NCBI GenBank assembly: GCA_013112715.1
Contig: JABFGB010000031.1
Coordinates: 1 to 64,000, forward strand
Origin: Chloroflexota bacterium
Lineage (GTDB): Bacteria > Chloroflexota > Anaerolineae > Aggregatilineales > J027
Reading direction: 5' to 3'
DNA length: 64,000 nt
Positions 46,580-54,983 of the stretch are shown here, piece by piece. Each line of letters begins with the position of its first letter. Position 1 is the stretch's first letter. The notes below the pieces were generated by a model that did no database searches, was not told the origin of the DNA, and saw nothing but the letters and a program-made list of their open reading frames with translations. The translations under genes and the position numbers were made by a program.

Positions 46580-47545
46580 CTAACCCTTTACCGCGCCGAC
46601 AGTTAACCCGCCGACGATAAAGCGCTGTAATGCCAAATACAGTACGACAATCGGAATGGCCGCGATGAGTGACCCCGCCGCGAACACCCCCCAATCCGTC
46701 GAAAATTCGCCGCCTTCCACAAAACTGAACATGCCTACCATCAGCGTCCAGTTATCGCGGTCGGTCAAGATGATCCGGGCCAACAAAAAGTCGTTAAACG
46801 GCCCCACGAAGCCGAGTAACCCCACCACCGCCAAAATTGGCCTAACCAGCGGGAAGATGAGATACCAAAACGTCTGTATATGGGTTGCGCCGTCTACTTG
46901 GGCCGATTCATCAATATCGCGTGGGATGGTGTCAAAATAGCCTTTCAGCAGCCAGATGTTGGTTGCCATACCTCCGCCGATATACACCATAATCAAGCCG
47001 CCATAGGTGTTGATGCCCAACGGGGGGATATATTTGCCGATTTGCACCAGCATCAAATAGATAGCGACCATCGCCAGCAGCGACGGGAACACCTGCACCA
47101 AAAAAATCAGCAGCAGGACATTGCGCCGTCCAGTAAACCGAAAGCGCGAAAAGGCATAGGCCGAAAGCGAGGTGACAATCAAAATCAGGATAGTGGTGAC
47201 GGACGATACAAAAATCGAGTTGCCAATCCACCGCCAGAACGGGATTTGGGGGTCGTCAAACAGCCGCCGGAAGTTGACCAGCACATCGCTGACGGACTCG
47301 GCATTTTTGGGGATGAGGGTTTGGGTACTCATCGAACCCGTTGGATTAAACGAGGCCGAGATAATCCACACCACCGGAAACAGTGCAAAAAAGAGGGCAC
47401 AGGCGATCACGAAAATGCGGGCCAGATTGCCGATGAGACTCCCGCGTGTTGGCGACTGCTTGGTACCCAAAAACGACAGCCATTTAGCGATCTGCGAGAC
47501 GGGACTGGTATCGGTGCTTGTGTGGGTCGTGGTATCGCTAGACAT
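46580..47545 (-). CDS. Maltodextrin ABC transporter permease, MalG-like
   Basis: A 321-residue permease with six membrane helices. The EAA loop that contacts the ATPase reads DESAQVDGATHIQTFWYLIF, and the end IVGGLTVGAVKG is typical of MalG. A 45-residue soluble N-terminus precedes the first helix. Its start overlaps the MalF-like gene by 8 bases. No MalK ATPase is encoded in the operon, so a shared MsmK-type ATPase elsewhere is likely. Confidence 0.92.
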   Translation of the reverse strand: MSSDTTTHTSTDTSPVSQIAKWLSFLGTKQSPTRGSLIGNLARIFVIACALFFALFPVVWIISASFNPTGSMSTQTLIPKNAESVSDVLVNFRRLFDDPQIPFWRWIGNSIFVSSVTTILILIVTSLSAYAFSRFRFTGRRNVLLLIFLVQVFPSLLAMVAIYLMLVQIGKYIPPLGINTYGGLIMVYIGGGMATNIWLLKGYFDTIPRDIDESAQVDGATHIQTFWYLIFPLVRPILAVVGLLGFVGPFNDFLLARIILTDRDNWTLMVGMFSFVEGGEFSTDWGVFAAGSLIAAIPIVVLYLALQRFIVGGLTVGAVKG

Positions 47546-49157
47546 TTTCGCCAATCTCCTCCCAACGGCGGGTCAAACGGAACTGGGCCAGTGTCAATAG
47601 GGCCACAATGAAAAAGATGACCACTGCGATGGCCGACGCTAACCCAAAGTCGCGTGTTCCCCCGCTGGCAAAGGCGTAACGATAGGTATACGTGATGAGG
47701 TTGTCGGTGTGGCCGACTGGCGGCACATTCGCCCCTTTCATGGGTGGCCCGCCTCCATTCAGCGCTTCCAGCAGCAGGTAGTTGTTGAAATTGAAGATGA
47801 ACGACGCAATCAGCAGTGGCCCCAAGGAGACCAGAATCAAGGGGAGCGTGAGGTCACGGAACTGCCGCCAACTGCTGGCTCCGTCCACCCGCGCCGCTTC
47901 GTAAATGCTAGAAGGAATGGACTGCATCGCCCCGCTGGAAATGAGCATAAAATAGGGATAGGCGAACCATAGATTCACCAGCAAGATGGCGACTTTTGCC
48001 CATGTTGGGTCGGTAAAAAACGCGGGTGTCCAGCCAAACAGATCATCCAGTGTTTTGGGGATGATGCCGCTGACTTCGGTGATCTGACTTGCGCCTTGCA
48101 GCATCCCGCGCCAGATCAAAATGCTAATCATGCCGGGGATGGCCCAAGGAATCAGCAGCAGCGAACGTACCACCCGGATACCCCGCCACTTGACATCCAG
48201 CATAATCGCCATGAACAGGCCCATCGCAAACGAGGTCAGCACCCCGCCAAACGCATAGCCGATTGTCCACAAAAACACACGCAGCAGCGGCCCTTCCGTC
48301 AGCGAACTACTGAAAATCTCTTCAAAATTATCGAAGCCGATCACCACCCAGTAGCCAATCGGGGCGCGTGAGCCATCCGCAGCCACAAATTCACCCGTGT
48401 CGTCGTTGGCCTTATATTCAATACCCGCCTGTTTATCGGTTAGGACATTGCGCTCTTCATCAAACACCCAGCGCTGCTGAAAATTCCCCGCTTCACTGCG
48501 ATTCAGGATGCCAATGGGGTTCTCGCTGGTGCCAAATTCCATTTCTTGCAACTCAGCCAGCGCCTTAAACCGGTCCCCTCCCGTCAACAGCGTGTAGCCA
48601 TCAATCGTCGTCGGCACGCCATTATCATCGTATGGCCCACTGCCGGATTCGTTGGGGGTGACTTCCTGCAAATCTTGGCCGGGGGCAGTCAAAAAGGTGT
48701 TGCCCTCTTGGTCGGTCAACCACAGCGCATAGTCACCCGCCTCGTTGCGGAAGGGCACCCAACTGTAATTGACTACACCTTCGGGTAAAAATTTACGATC
48801 CGCGATGAGGTCGAGGGCCTCTGTTTTGGTATAGCGATGACCGTCGCTGTAATTGGTAAAGGAGACATAAACCGTGTACAGCAGCGGATAGAAGGCCACC
48901 AATATCAACAAGGCAATCGCGGGCGACATCCAACGCATCGGCCACAGGTTCGGCACCAGATTAATAATGTTGACGATAACCGTCGTCAGGATGATAGCGA
49001 TGGCGAGAAACCAATTGCCATCGTTACCAATGGCGATAGCTAAGAGCAGGGCAAAAACATCTACAATGCCTAAAAGAACCACTCTTATCAAATATTTTAA
49101 GGTTGAAGAAAGGGCTGGCAGCCCTTTTCGACTGCCAGCTTCTGCTACTGTACTCAT
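47538..49157 (-). CDS. Maltodextrin ABC transporter permease, MalF-like
   Basis: A 539-residue permease. As in MalF, a large extracytoplasmic domain (about residues 110-270, including FLPEGVVNYSWVPFRNEAG and RWVFDEERNVLTDKQAGI) is inserted between helices. The EAA loop reads YEAARVDGASSWRQFRDLTL. Two additional N-terminal helices (residues about 20-75) precede the standard core. It follows the binding-protein gene after 26 bases and overlaps the MalG-like gene. Confidence 0.92.
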   Translation of the reverse strand: MSTVAEAGSRKGLPALSSTLKYLIRVVLLGIVDVFALLLAIAIGNDGNWFLAIAIILTTVIVNIINLVPNLWPMRWMSPAIALLILVAFYPLLYTVYVSFTNYSDGHRYTKTEALDLIADRKFLPEGVVNYSWVPFRNEAGDYALWLTDQEGNTFLTAPGQDLQEVTPNESGSGPYDDNGVPTTIDGYTLLTGGDRFKALAELQEMEFGTSENPIGILNRSEAGNFQQRWVFDEERNVLTDKQAGIEYKANDDTGEFVAADGSRAPIGYWVVIGFDNFEEIFSSSLTEGPLLRVFLWTIGYAFGGVLTSFAMGLFMAIMLDVKWRGIRVVRSLLLIPWAIPGMISILIWRGMLQGASQITEVSGIIPKTLDDLFGWTPAFFTDPTWAKVAILLVNLWFAYPYFMLISSGAMQSIPSSIYEAARVDGASSWRQFRDLTLPLILVSLGPLLIASFIFNFNNYLLLEALNGGGPPMKGANVPPVGHTDNLITYTYRYAFASGGTRDFGLASAIAVVIFFIVALLTLAQFRLTRRWEEIGENV

Positions 49158-49183
49158 GCGTAGCTCACTATTCTATCTATTGT

Positions 49184-51049
49184 TTAGCTGCCTACCGTGA
49201 CGGTAAGCACGTTCGTGGTGCTGTCGAAGGAGAAGGTGACAGGCGTGTTGTCGGCAGGAACATTGAAGGGGATGTTAGCGCCATCGCGGGCGGCATCCGC
49301 ACCATAGTTCACTTCCCACGTCTGATTAATTGCAGCCTTCACTTCATAATCGCCAGCGGGCAATTTGTCAGTCGTCATCTCATAAATGCCATCGGCATCG
49401 GCGTCTTGCAGCCATGACAGCAAGCAATCCGGTGCCCAATCGCCGGGGCAGCCCAACGCGGCCTGATAGCTGCCGGGGGCGGTGACGATCAAGGAATTCA
49501 CGCTGTCCGTTACCCAGTGGCTCACCGGGTCATACAGAAACACAACGGTGGTGGCTTCAGCAAGGCTGAACTTGATGTTGTCGCCGCCGGGAATTGCGCC
49601 CGCGCCATAGTTCTCGTCCCATGTGCCATTGAGCGCGACTTTATATTCATAGTCGCCGGGTTGCAGTTCAAACGAGGCTGCCCAAACGCCGTCATCTTCA
49701 CCAACGGCCATCAGCGTGTTTTCGCATTCGGGTGCCCAATCATTGGCGCAGCCCAGTTGGGCTTGGAACGTGCCGGGCAGACCGACGATTTCGCCGCCCT
49801 CGCCAGTGGTTTCGCCACCAGTAGGCACACCAGCGTTGGCAATCAGTTCACGGATTTGAGCGCTGGCTTCAGTAAAGGCTACCGGGCCATCTTGTTCTTG
49901 GCGGATGGTCAATTGTAGGGCGGTTTGCCATGAACCCCACACCGAGGTCATTTCGGGGATGGAGGGTTGTGGCACGCCCGCTAGACCTGCTTGTTGGAAG
50001 GCGACCAAATCGGGGTCATTTAGGGTTTCCAGCAAGGGGATGAAGGCCGGGGGACGCGGATCGGCGTCATACATCGCCTTCATGGGTTCTTCAGCGGTCA
50101 TGAAGTCTAGCAAGAAGGCTTCCGCCAACAGTTGATTCTCGCTGAAGGCGCTAATCATGAAGCCCTGTCCACCGATGAAGGGTTGACCGGGGCCAGCCGG
50201 GCCAGCGGGAATGTCGCTGATGGCATAGGGGACGCCCGATTCACGGATACGCGGCAGTGCCCAAGGACCCGTGATAAACATGGCGGCTTCACCCGTTTCA
50301 AATAGGGTGTGGATTTGGTCGTAGTTCATTTCGGGCACGAAGTAACCAGCGGCGGCCATTTCTTGAATCCAAGAGGCAGCGGCCAGAGCGCCTTCGCTGT
50401 CCAGACCAACGTCGCCGGGATTATAGTTGCCGTTTTCGTCGAGACCAAACACATAACCACCAAAAGCACTGATGATCGGATAGGAATGATAGGCGTCTTC
50501 GTCACGCATCATAAACCCATAGGACGACTGCCCGGAGGAGACCAGTTCTTCGGTAATCGCCTTCACATCATCAAACGTCGCGGGGGCGTCCGGTACGAGT
50601 TCGGGGTTACGGAAGAAGGCCACGTTTTCAACCGCATAGGGCACACCATACAGTTCGCCGTTATAGGTGAACAGTTTCTTGGACGCTTCGGTATAGAGAT
50701 CGGCTTTGTCGCCCAAATTAATTGGCACAACCGCGCCGTTCAACACCAATTCGCCAATCCAGTCATGGGCAGCGATGATGATGTCCGGGCCAGTGCCAAC
50801 CGCGCCAGCAACGGGCAGTTGAGCGCGAATTTCACCCATTGCCACTTCTTGCACGGTCACTTCAATGCCATATTCTTCAGTAAATTGTGCAGCCAGTTCG
50901 GTCAATGGGGGGGTGCGGGTGGCGTCGGCCCAAATCAAGAGGCTTTCGTCCTGTGCTTTGGCGGGTTTGACACTGGCAGTATTGGTGTGGGGCACCAGCG
51001 TCACAACCACTACTACCAACAGCAATAGTGATGTTAATACACGCTTCAT
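49184..51049 (-). CDS. Maltodextrin-binding protein fused to two X25 (pullulanase-type) modules
   Basis: A 621-residue exported protein (signal peptide to about residue 33). Residues 35-410 are a MalE-type solute-binding domain: LLIWADATRTPPLTELAAQF, GTGPDIIIAAHDWIGELV, YGVPYAVENVAFFRNPELV, FITGPWALPRI. A short linker leads to two repeats of about 90 residues: LPGTFQAQLGCANDWAPECE with WDENYGAGA, and APGSYQAALGCPGDWAPDC with WEVNYGADA. These match the X25_BaPul-like modules of amylopullulanases. The fusion suggests the receptor grips polymer while binding oligomer. First structural gene of the operon after the MarR gene. Confidence 0.9.
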   Translation of the reverse strand: MKRVLTSLLLLVVVVVTLVPHTNTASVKPAKAQDESLLIWADATRTPPLTELAAQFTEEYGIEVTVQEVAMGEIRAQLPVAGAVGTGPDIIIAAHDWIGELVLNGAVVPINLGDKADLYTEASKKLFTYNGELYGVPYAVENVAFFRNPELVPDAPATFDDVKAITEELVSSGQSSYGFMMRDEDAYHSYPIISAFGGYVFGLDENGNYNPGDVGLDSEGALAAASWIQEMAAAGYFVPEMNYDQIHTLFETGEAAMFITGPWALPRIRESGVPYAISDIPAGPAGPGQPFIGGQGFMISAFSENQLLAEAFLLDFMTAEEPMKAMYDADPRPPAFIPLLETLNDPDLVAFQQAGLAGVPQPSIPEMTSVWGSWQTALQLTIRQEQDGPVAFTEASAQIRELIANAGVPTGGETTGEGGEIVGLPGTFQAQLGCANDWAPECENTLMAVGEDDGVWAASFELQPGDYEYKVALNGTWDENYGAGAIPGGDNIKFSLAEATTVVFLYDPVSHWVTDSVNSLIVTAPGSYQAALGCPGDWAPDCLLSWLQDADADGIYEMTTDKLPAGDYEVKAAINQTWEVNYGADAARDGANIPFNVPADNTPVTFSFDSTTNVLTVTVGS

Positions 51050-51129
51050 TTCCTAAAAACTCCCTCTTTTGTAGCTAAACAAAATGATTCGAGACTAAGG
51101 ATCTGAGTTTTACTCGCGGAATTATCCTC

Positions 51130-51615
51130 CTACTTCTTTTGACTGTCGCTTTCGATAATGCGGTTCCGCAGGGCGGCTCGCATTCGCAAAAAAAAATCTA
51201 TTAGGCGTTGTTGGTCGCGTTCTCCCAACACACCCATCCGGTCTTCAATGGAATGTTCATGAGCAGCATAGGCTTGGTTGCGAAGTGTTAACCCCAGTGG
51301 GGTCAGGGCCACGTGTTGAGCACGGCGGTCAGAGGGGTCATCTACACGATGGACCCACCCGGCGTGTTCCATTTGGTCAATCAGGCGGGTAATGGTGCTG
51401 CGGGCGACCAAGAGGCGGTCACTGAGTGTAATGAGGCGCTGCCCATAGTCAGCATCAAGCAATACGAGTACGCGATATTGTGATGGGGTCAAGCCAAACG
51501 GCTCCAAAACATCACGATCACCCGCGTCCACCACCACATACAAATCATGAATGAGGCGATAGAGCCGATGCGCATTGCTTGGAATGTGATCCAAATCAAA
51601 ATCGTCAAATGACAT
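51130..51615 (-). CDS. MarR-family regulator of the maltodextrin operon (probable)
   Basis: A 161-residue winged-helix protein: LTPSQYRVLVLLDADYGQRL, LSDRLLVARSTITRLIDQME and WVHRVDDPSDRRAQHVALTP are MarR hallmarks. It lies 80 bases upstream of the binding-protein gene on the same strand, an unusual regulator for maltose uptake, which more often uses LacI or MalT. A perfect palindrome next to its own promoter suggests autorepression, and readthrough would place the transport genes under the same control. Confidence 0.88.
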   Translation of the reverse strand: MSFDDFDLDHIPSNAHRLYRLIHDLYVVVDAGDRDVLEPFGLTPSQYRVLVLLDADYGQRLITLSDRLLVARSTITRLIDQMEHAGWVHRVDDPSDRRAQHVALTPLGLTLRNQAYAAHEHSIEDRMGVLGERDQQRLIDFFLRMRAALRNRIIESDSQKK

Positions 51616-51694
51616 GATGTTTTAAACTCTAGCGAAATCGTAAAGCCTAAAAAAGAACCATCCCAAAAGTGTAAATTTTTGTTGCGCCCCGAAC

Positions 51695-51710
51695 TGTTGC
51701 GAGCGCAACA
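51695..51710. promoter_or_regulatory. Probable MarR operator
   Basis: TGTTGCG-AG-CGCAACA is a perfect 16-base palindrome; a further half site GTTGCG lies at 51681-51686. It begins 3 bases downstream of the -10 element of the promoter at 51713-51741, where a repressor would block initiation. Confidence 0.75.
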
Positions 51711-51712
51711 AT

Positions 51713-51741
51713 AGTATAACTCGCCTGTGGGGAGATGCAAA
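51713..51741 (-). promoter_or_regulatory. Promoter of the MarR/maltodextrin operon
   Basis: On the minus strand, TTTGCA (51741-51736) and TATACT (51718-51713) are 17 bases apart, with the MarR-type palindrome directly downstream. Confidence 0.65.
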
Positions 51742-51804
51742 TTTTCGTCTGGGCAAAAAATCATGCGATAATCTTAACCCACATCAACTCCAGTGGGGTG
51801 AAAG

Positions 51805-52310
51805 ATGACTGAAGATTTTTTGACCATACCCGCCATTCAGCGCATTTGGCACGCCCATCATTTGGGTCCGGTGGAATCTATCGCCAAACCCAAACGCGGC
51901 TGGGCCAATAAGGTGCTGTTGGTGAACGATTCGCATGTGATCCGCTTTGATGTAGTGGACAGCGAGGGCATATCCCGTTGGACTATCATTTTGAGAATAT
52001 TTTGCAGCAGAACGGCGAGATTACCGGAATCTTGGATTTTGAATGGGCCATTGCGGGCGACCTAGCGTGGGATTTTAAACAGGATGTGCAATGGTCAGAA
52101 ACCTGCCCCGGCAGCAATGCGCCTTTATATGCGGGGTATCAAACCCTCCACCCTTTACCGGAGTATCATCAACAACGAGCCACCTTTTATTCGTTGCTGA
52201 GTCATCTGGATGCGGTTGCGCTTGCCAAAGCCAATGGGATTCAGCGTGAATATGAAGCAGGGCTGCCCTACTTTTTCCGGCAGCTTGAGTGGTTGGAAGA
52301 AAACTTGTGA
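51805..52310 (+). pseudogene. Broken aminoglycoside/choline-kinase-like phosphotransferase gene
   Basis: Two pieces of one APH-family gene in different frames. The first (from ATG at 51805) encodes an N-terminal lobe start, KPKRGWANKVLLVNDSHVIR, then FDVVDSEG. The second, from about 51966, encodes the C-lobe: DYHFENILQQNGEITGILDF followed by EWAIAGDLAWDF, with the catalytic and metal-binding residues. The usual central 80-100 residues are missing at the junction near 51965, so an out-of-frame internal deletion killed the gene. Its terminal TGA lies inside the Crp-like site at 52305-52322. Confidence 0.8.
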
Positions 52311-52322
52311 CATTTGTCACAA
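52305..52322. promoter_or_regulatory. Crp/Fnr-type palindrome, site 1 (DinB-like gene)
   Basis: TTGTGAC-ATTT-GTCACAA, a perfect 7-bp inverted repeat, centred 82 bases before the ATG of the DinB-like gene at 52395. It shares TGTGAC-N4-GTCACA with sites 2 and 3. Confidence 0.8.
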
Positions 52323-52394
52323 TGACACCAGAACGGATGTGCTATATAATCAGGAGTGTAATTCACATTCAAAAATGAACCGAGGGGAAAAAGT

Positions 52395-52865
52395 ATGAAC
52401 AGTCTTGTCACTCGATTTTCAGATGTGCTGCACATGACCCACGCCTTGCGATCCCAAATGTTCGATCTCCTCACCGACACCGATTTGACCTACGGATTGC
52501 CACACAATCCGACTTTGGGGGCGCTCTGCCGCGAAATGGGCGAGGTGCAGGTCGCCTATATCAATTCCTTCAAGACCTTCAAACTGGATTTTAGCTATCG
52601 CTATGCCGATAAATCGGTTGAAACCAATCTTGCCCAATTGAAAGCGTGGTTCGCCAAACTGGACGCCGAAATGGATACCACATTGGCGGCGTTGAGTGAA
52701 GCCGATTTGCAGAAGCCCGTTGATCGTGGTGGCTGGAAACCGCCCGCTGAGGTCAATTTCCACACTTACCGCGAAGCCCTGCTCATTTTTTATGCAAAGG
52801 CCGACGTTTATCTGAAAGCCATGCAAAAGCCGCTACCGGAACAATGGCAAGCCTGGATGGGCTAA
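52395..52865 (+). CDS. DinB-like four-helix-bundle protein
   Basis: A 156-residue protein of the DinB/DUF664 type: FSDVLHMTHALRSQMFDLLT, LCREMGEVQVAYINSFKTF and FHTYREALLIFYAKADVYL are in the helix positions of the family. The usual His triad is incomplete. The function is unknown. A perfect Crp-like site lies upstream, shared with the NirK-like gene and with the tandem regulators, so it may belong to the same stress response. A family A repeat begins at its stop codon. Confidence 0.7.
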   Translation: MNSLVTRFSDVLHMTHALRSQMFDLLTDTDLTYGLPHNPTLGALCREMGEVQVAYINSFKTFKLDFSYRYADKSVETNLAQLKAWFAKLDAEMDTTLAALSEADLQKPVDRGGWKPPAEVNFHTYREALLIFYAKADVYLKAMQKPLPEQWQAWMG

Positions 52866-52950
52866 AGCGGTTTACATATTAACTGACCCGCTTTACACCC
52901 TAGCTTCAGCACGGTGGCTTTAGCCCCGTGTTTTTAATGGCTCAACCTAT
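52863..52950 (+). repeat. Small inverted-repeat element, copy 3 (family A)
   Basis: Starts with the stop codon of the DinB-like gene: TAAAGCGG and CCGCTTTA form a hairpin (52863-52897), followed by the core TTCAGCACGGTGGCTTTAGC then CCCGTGT. The start AGCGGTTTACA matches the ends of copies 1 and 2. Confidence 0.65.
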
Positions 52951-53014
52951 ATAGGGATTGTGGGGGATAGGTGGGAGGAACGCCTACCCCCACGTCGAAT
53001 AGGACAAATCTGGA

Positions 53015-54037
53015 CTAATGCCCGCCTGACATTTGAGTCGTTTCGGGCATGGTGGGATTGCCGACCTTAATAATCCCTAACGCGCCGCGTCCGGTGTACG
53101 CAAAACTGTGCGTCACAAAGGGATAGAAACCTTCGTCGGGAATCCGCATTTCAACCGTGTAGCCACCGCCGGGGGGAATAGTGACCGTCTGCATCCCAAC
53201 CTGCTTATTGAGTGGGTTGCCATCGGCATAGGCCGCTTCAAAAATCGCCCCAATCACATGGAAGGCGCTCCATACCGTCGGCCCACAATTGCACACATGC
53301 AGCCGGATCAGTTCCCCGGGATCAGCTACCAACGGATTGGTCTGATATTGGTTGAGGTAGCCGTTAAAGACCACCATATCGGGTGTTCCAGCCGTCATTT
53401 TTTGGGTGTTGCCGCGCCGCACGCCGTCCGCTTCGGGGTCGCCCAGATACCACTCACTTTGTACCAAGACATATTCGCGGGCCGGTTCGGGCCAGCCATC
53501 TTTCGGCTGAACGACAATCGCGCCGTGCATCCCATTGCCGATATGCGCCAACACCGGGGGGGTGCCGCAGTGATACATAAACACGCCGGGGAAATTGGGT
53601 GTCCAATCAAAGGCGTGGGTTGTGCCGGGGTTGACCGCCTGATAATACTTTTCCCATGCCAACTGCGCGGCGTGAAAGTCAATGCTATGCTGCATATGGT
53701 CGTCGGGATTAGTCATGCTAAATTTGACCAGTTCACCCTCTTTGACATGCAGATGGGGGCCGGGGCCTGTACCATTAAACGACCATAATTCATAGGCCAC
53801 GCCGGGGGCGATTTCTCGAATGTTGTGCGGGGTTTCGAGATAGATTTCCTGTGAGACAGGCGGTAGTTCCGCGCCCATCATATTAGCGGGATACGTGCCA
53901 GCTTGGGCATAGGCTTTTTTCGGATCGCCAACAATTCTCGCCAAAACCTCGTCTGTATGACCTTGTAAACTCATCAGCGCGGCGGCTCCCACCGCTCCGG
54001 CTGCACCTTTCAAAAATCCGCGTCGTGTCGTGTTCAT
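53015..54037 (-). CDS. NirK-like two-domain copper oxidase (probable nitrite reductase)
   Basis: A 340-residue cupredoxin protein with a Tat signal (TTRRGFLKGAAGAVGAAALM). HSIDFHAAQ provides type 1 and type 2 copper His ligands, and YHCGTPPVLAHIGNGMHG provides the type 1 Cys, His and Met of NirK. THSFAY near the C-terminus gives the third type 2 His. The catalytic-His loop is AFHVIGAIF, less standard. It probably reduces nitrite to NO outside the membrane. The Crp-like site at 54100 and the adjacent Crp/Fnr pair suggest control by nitrogen oxides or oxygen. A hairpin at 52961-52992 follows the gene. Confidence 0.82.
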   Translation of the reverse strand: MNTTRRGFLKGAAGAVGAAALMSLQGHTDEVLARIVGDPKKAYAQAGTYPANMMGAELPPVSQEIYLETPHNIREIAPGVAYELWSFNGTGPGPHLHVKEGELVKFSMTNPDDHMQHSIDFHAAQLAWEKYYQAVNPGTTHAFDWTPNFPGVFMYHCGTPPVLAHIGNGMHGAIVVQPKDGWPEPAREYVLVQSEWYLGDPEADGVRRGNTQKMTAGTPDMVVFNGYLNQYQTNPLVADPGELIRLHVCNCGPTVWSAFHVIGAIFEAAYADGNPLNKQVGMQTVTIPPGGGYTVEMRIPDEGFYPFVTHSFAYTGRGALGIIKVGNPTMPETTQMSGGH

Positions 54038-54099
54038 GATGTGTTCTACTCCTTATGACGACTGATATGTTCTAAGGATGCCACCACCCAAAAATAAAA

Positions 54100-54119
54100 A
54101 ATGTGACCCAAGTCACATT
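54100..54119. promoter_or_regulatory. Crp/Fnr-type palindrome, site 2 (NirK-like gene)
   Basis: AATGTGAC-CCAA-GTCACATT, a perfect 8-bp inverted repeat, 62 bases before the NirK-like start codon. Confidence 0.85.
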
Positions 54120-54198
54120 CCTCAAATCTTCTCTACCACATATCCTGTTGATTAACGGTCACTGACGCGCCATTCCATATAACCCACCCCCATAAATC

Positions 54199-54214
54199 CG
54201 TAACCACGGTTACG
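54199..54214. promoter_or_regulatory. Perfect 16-base palindrome of unknown role
   Basis: CGTAACC-AC-GGTTACG lies between the NirK-like gene and the end of the Crp/Fnr gene, about 160 bases before the NirK-like start. It could be a second operator for NirK. Confidence 0.45.
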
Positions 54215-54270
54215 AATTCAACTTAGGCCCATATAAGTGTCAATAATAGAACATATGTTTTATGAACTTT

Positions 54271-54295
54271 GCTGATTTTTGAAGGAGAAATCAGC
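54271..54295 (-). terminator. Hairpin at the end of the Crp/Fnr gene pair
   Basis: GCTGATTT and AAATCAGC form an 8-bp stem that includes the stop codon of the gene ending at 54291. The following minus-strand sequence is only partly T-rich. Confidence 0.45.
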
Positions 54296-54971
54296 ACTCT
54301 TGATCGGCCAATCGCAGCAACCGACCCGCGTCCAGCACGATGTATTCGTGGGGCAGAATGCGAATCAGGCCGTCTTGCTCAAATTTTTTGAGAGTGCGAT
54401 AGACTACCTCGCGTGCTGTGCCAACGTTCGCGGCCAAATCTTGTTGCGAAAGGATACGCGGAATGGCGATGCCGTGGGCGGTTTCTATCCATTCCTGCTG
54501 CAACAAGACCTCGGCTAGACGGGTGGGCACATCTCGAAAGGCAAGGCTGTGTACCAGATTGGTAAATTGGCGCAGTTTTTGGGAGATGACTTCCAAGAAG
54601 ATCATCATGAAATCGGGCTGACCTTCGAGCAGGGCCATGAGCGTATCGGCGGGAATCATGAGGGCGCTGCCAGCCGTCAGTGCTTGGGCGGTGCAGGGAC
54701 AGGGTGTATGCGCAAAGAGCGTCTCGGCTCCAAACGTCCCACCGCCATGTTCCACCGCCAAAATCTGGATTTTTTCACCCGACTGGCGGAATAATTTGAC
54801 ATGGCCCGTCTGTACCAAATGCAACGCGCTGAAATCTTCGCCTTGTTGGAAAAAGACCTCACCCGCCCGAAAGCTGATAGGCATGGCAGCCGAGCTAATC
54901 CTTGCAAGCGTTTCTTCGCTAAGGGATTTGGATAAGCCGAATCCCCGGACGACCTCAGTTGAGACAGGCAT
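54291..54971 (-). CDS. Crp/Fnr-family regulator 1
   Basis: A 226-residue regulator with a cNMP-like sensor domain (RAGEVFFQQGEDFSALHLVQ, FGAETLFAHTPCPCTAQAL) and a Crp-type helix-turn-helix (ILSQQDLAANVGTAREVVYR then TLKKFEQDGLI). No Fnr cluster of N-terminal Cys residues is present; the CPC in the sensor domain may be redox-active. It starts 12 bases after the second regulator gene, so the two are co-transcribed. Confidence 0.9.
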   Translation of the reverse strand: MPVSTEVVRGFGLSKSLSEETLARISSAAMPISFRAGEVFFQQGEDFSALHLVQTGHVKLFRQSGEKIQILAVEHGGGTFGAETLFAHTPCPCTAQALTAGSALMIPADTLMALLEGQPDFMMIFLEVISQKLRQFTNLVHSLAFRDVPTRLAEVLLQQEWIETAHGIAIPRILSQQDLAANVGTAREVVYRTLKKFEQDGLIRILPHEYIVLDAGRLLRLADQEC

Positions 54972-54983
54972 GATGTTCCTCGA

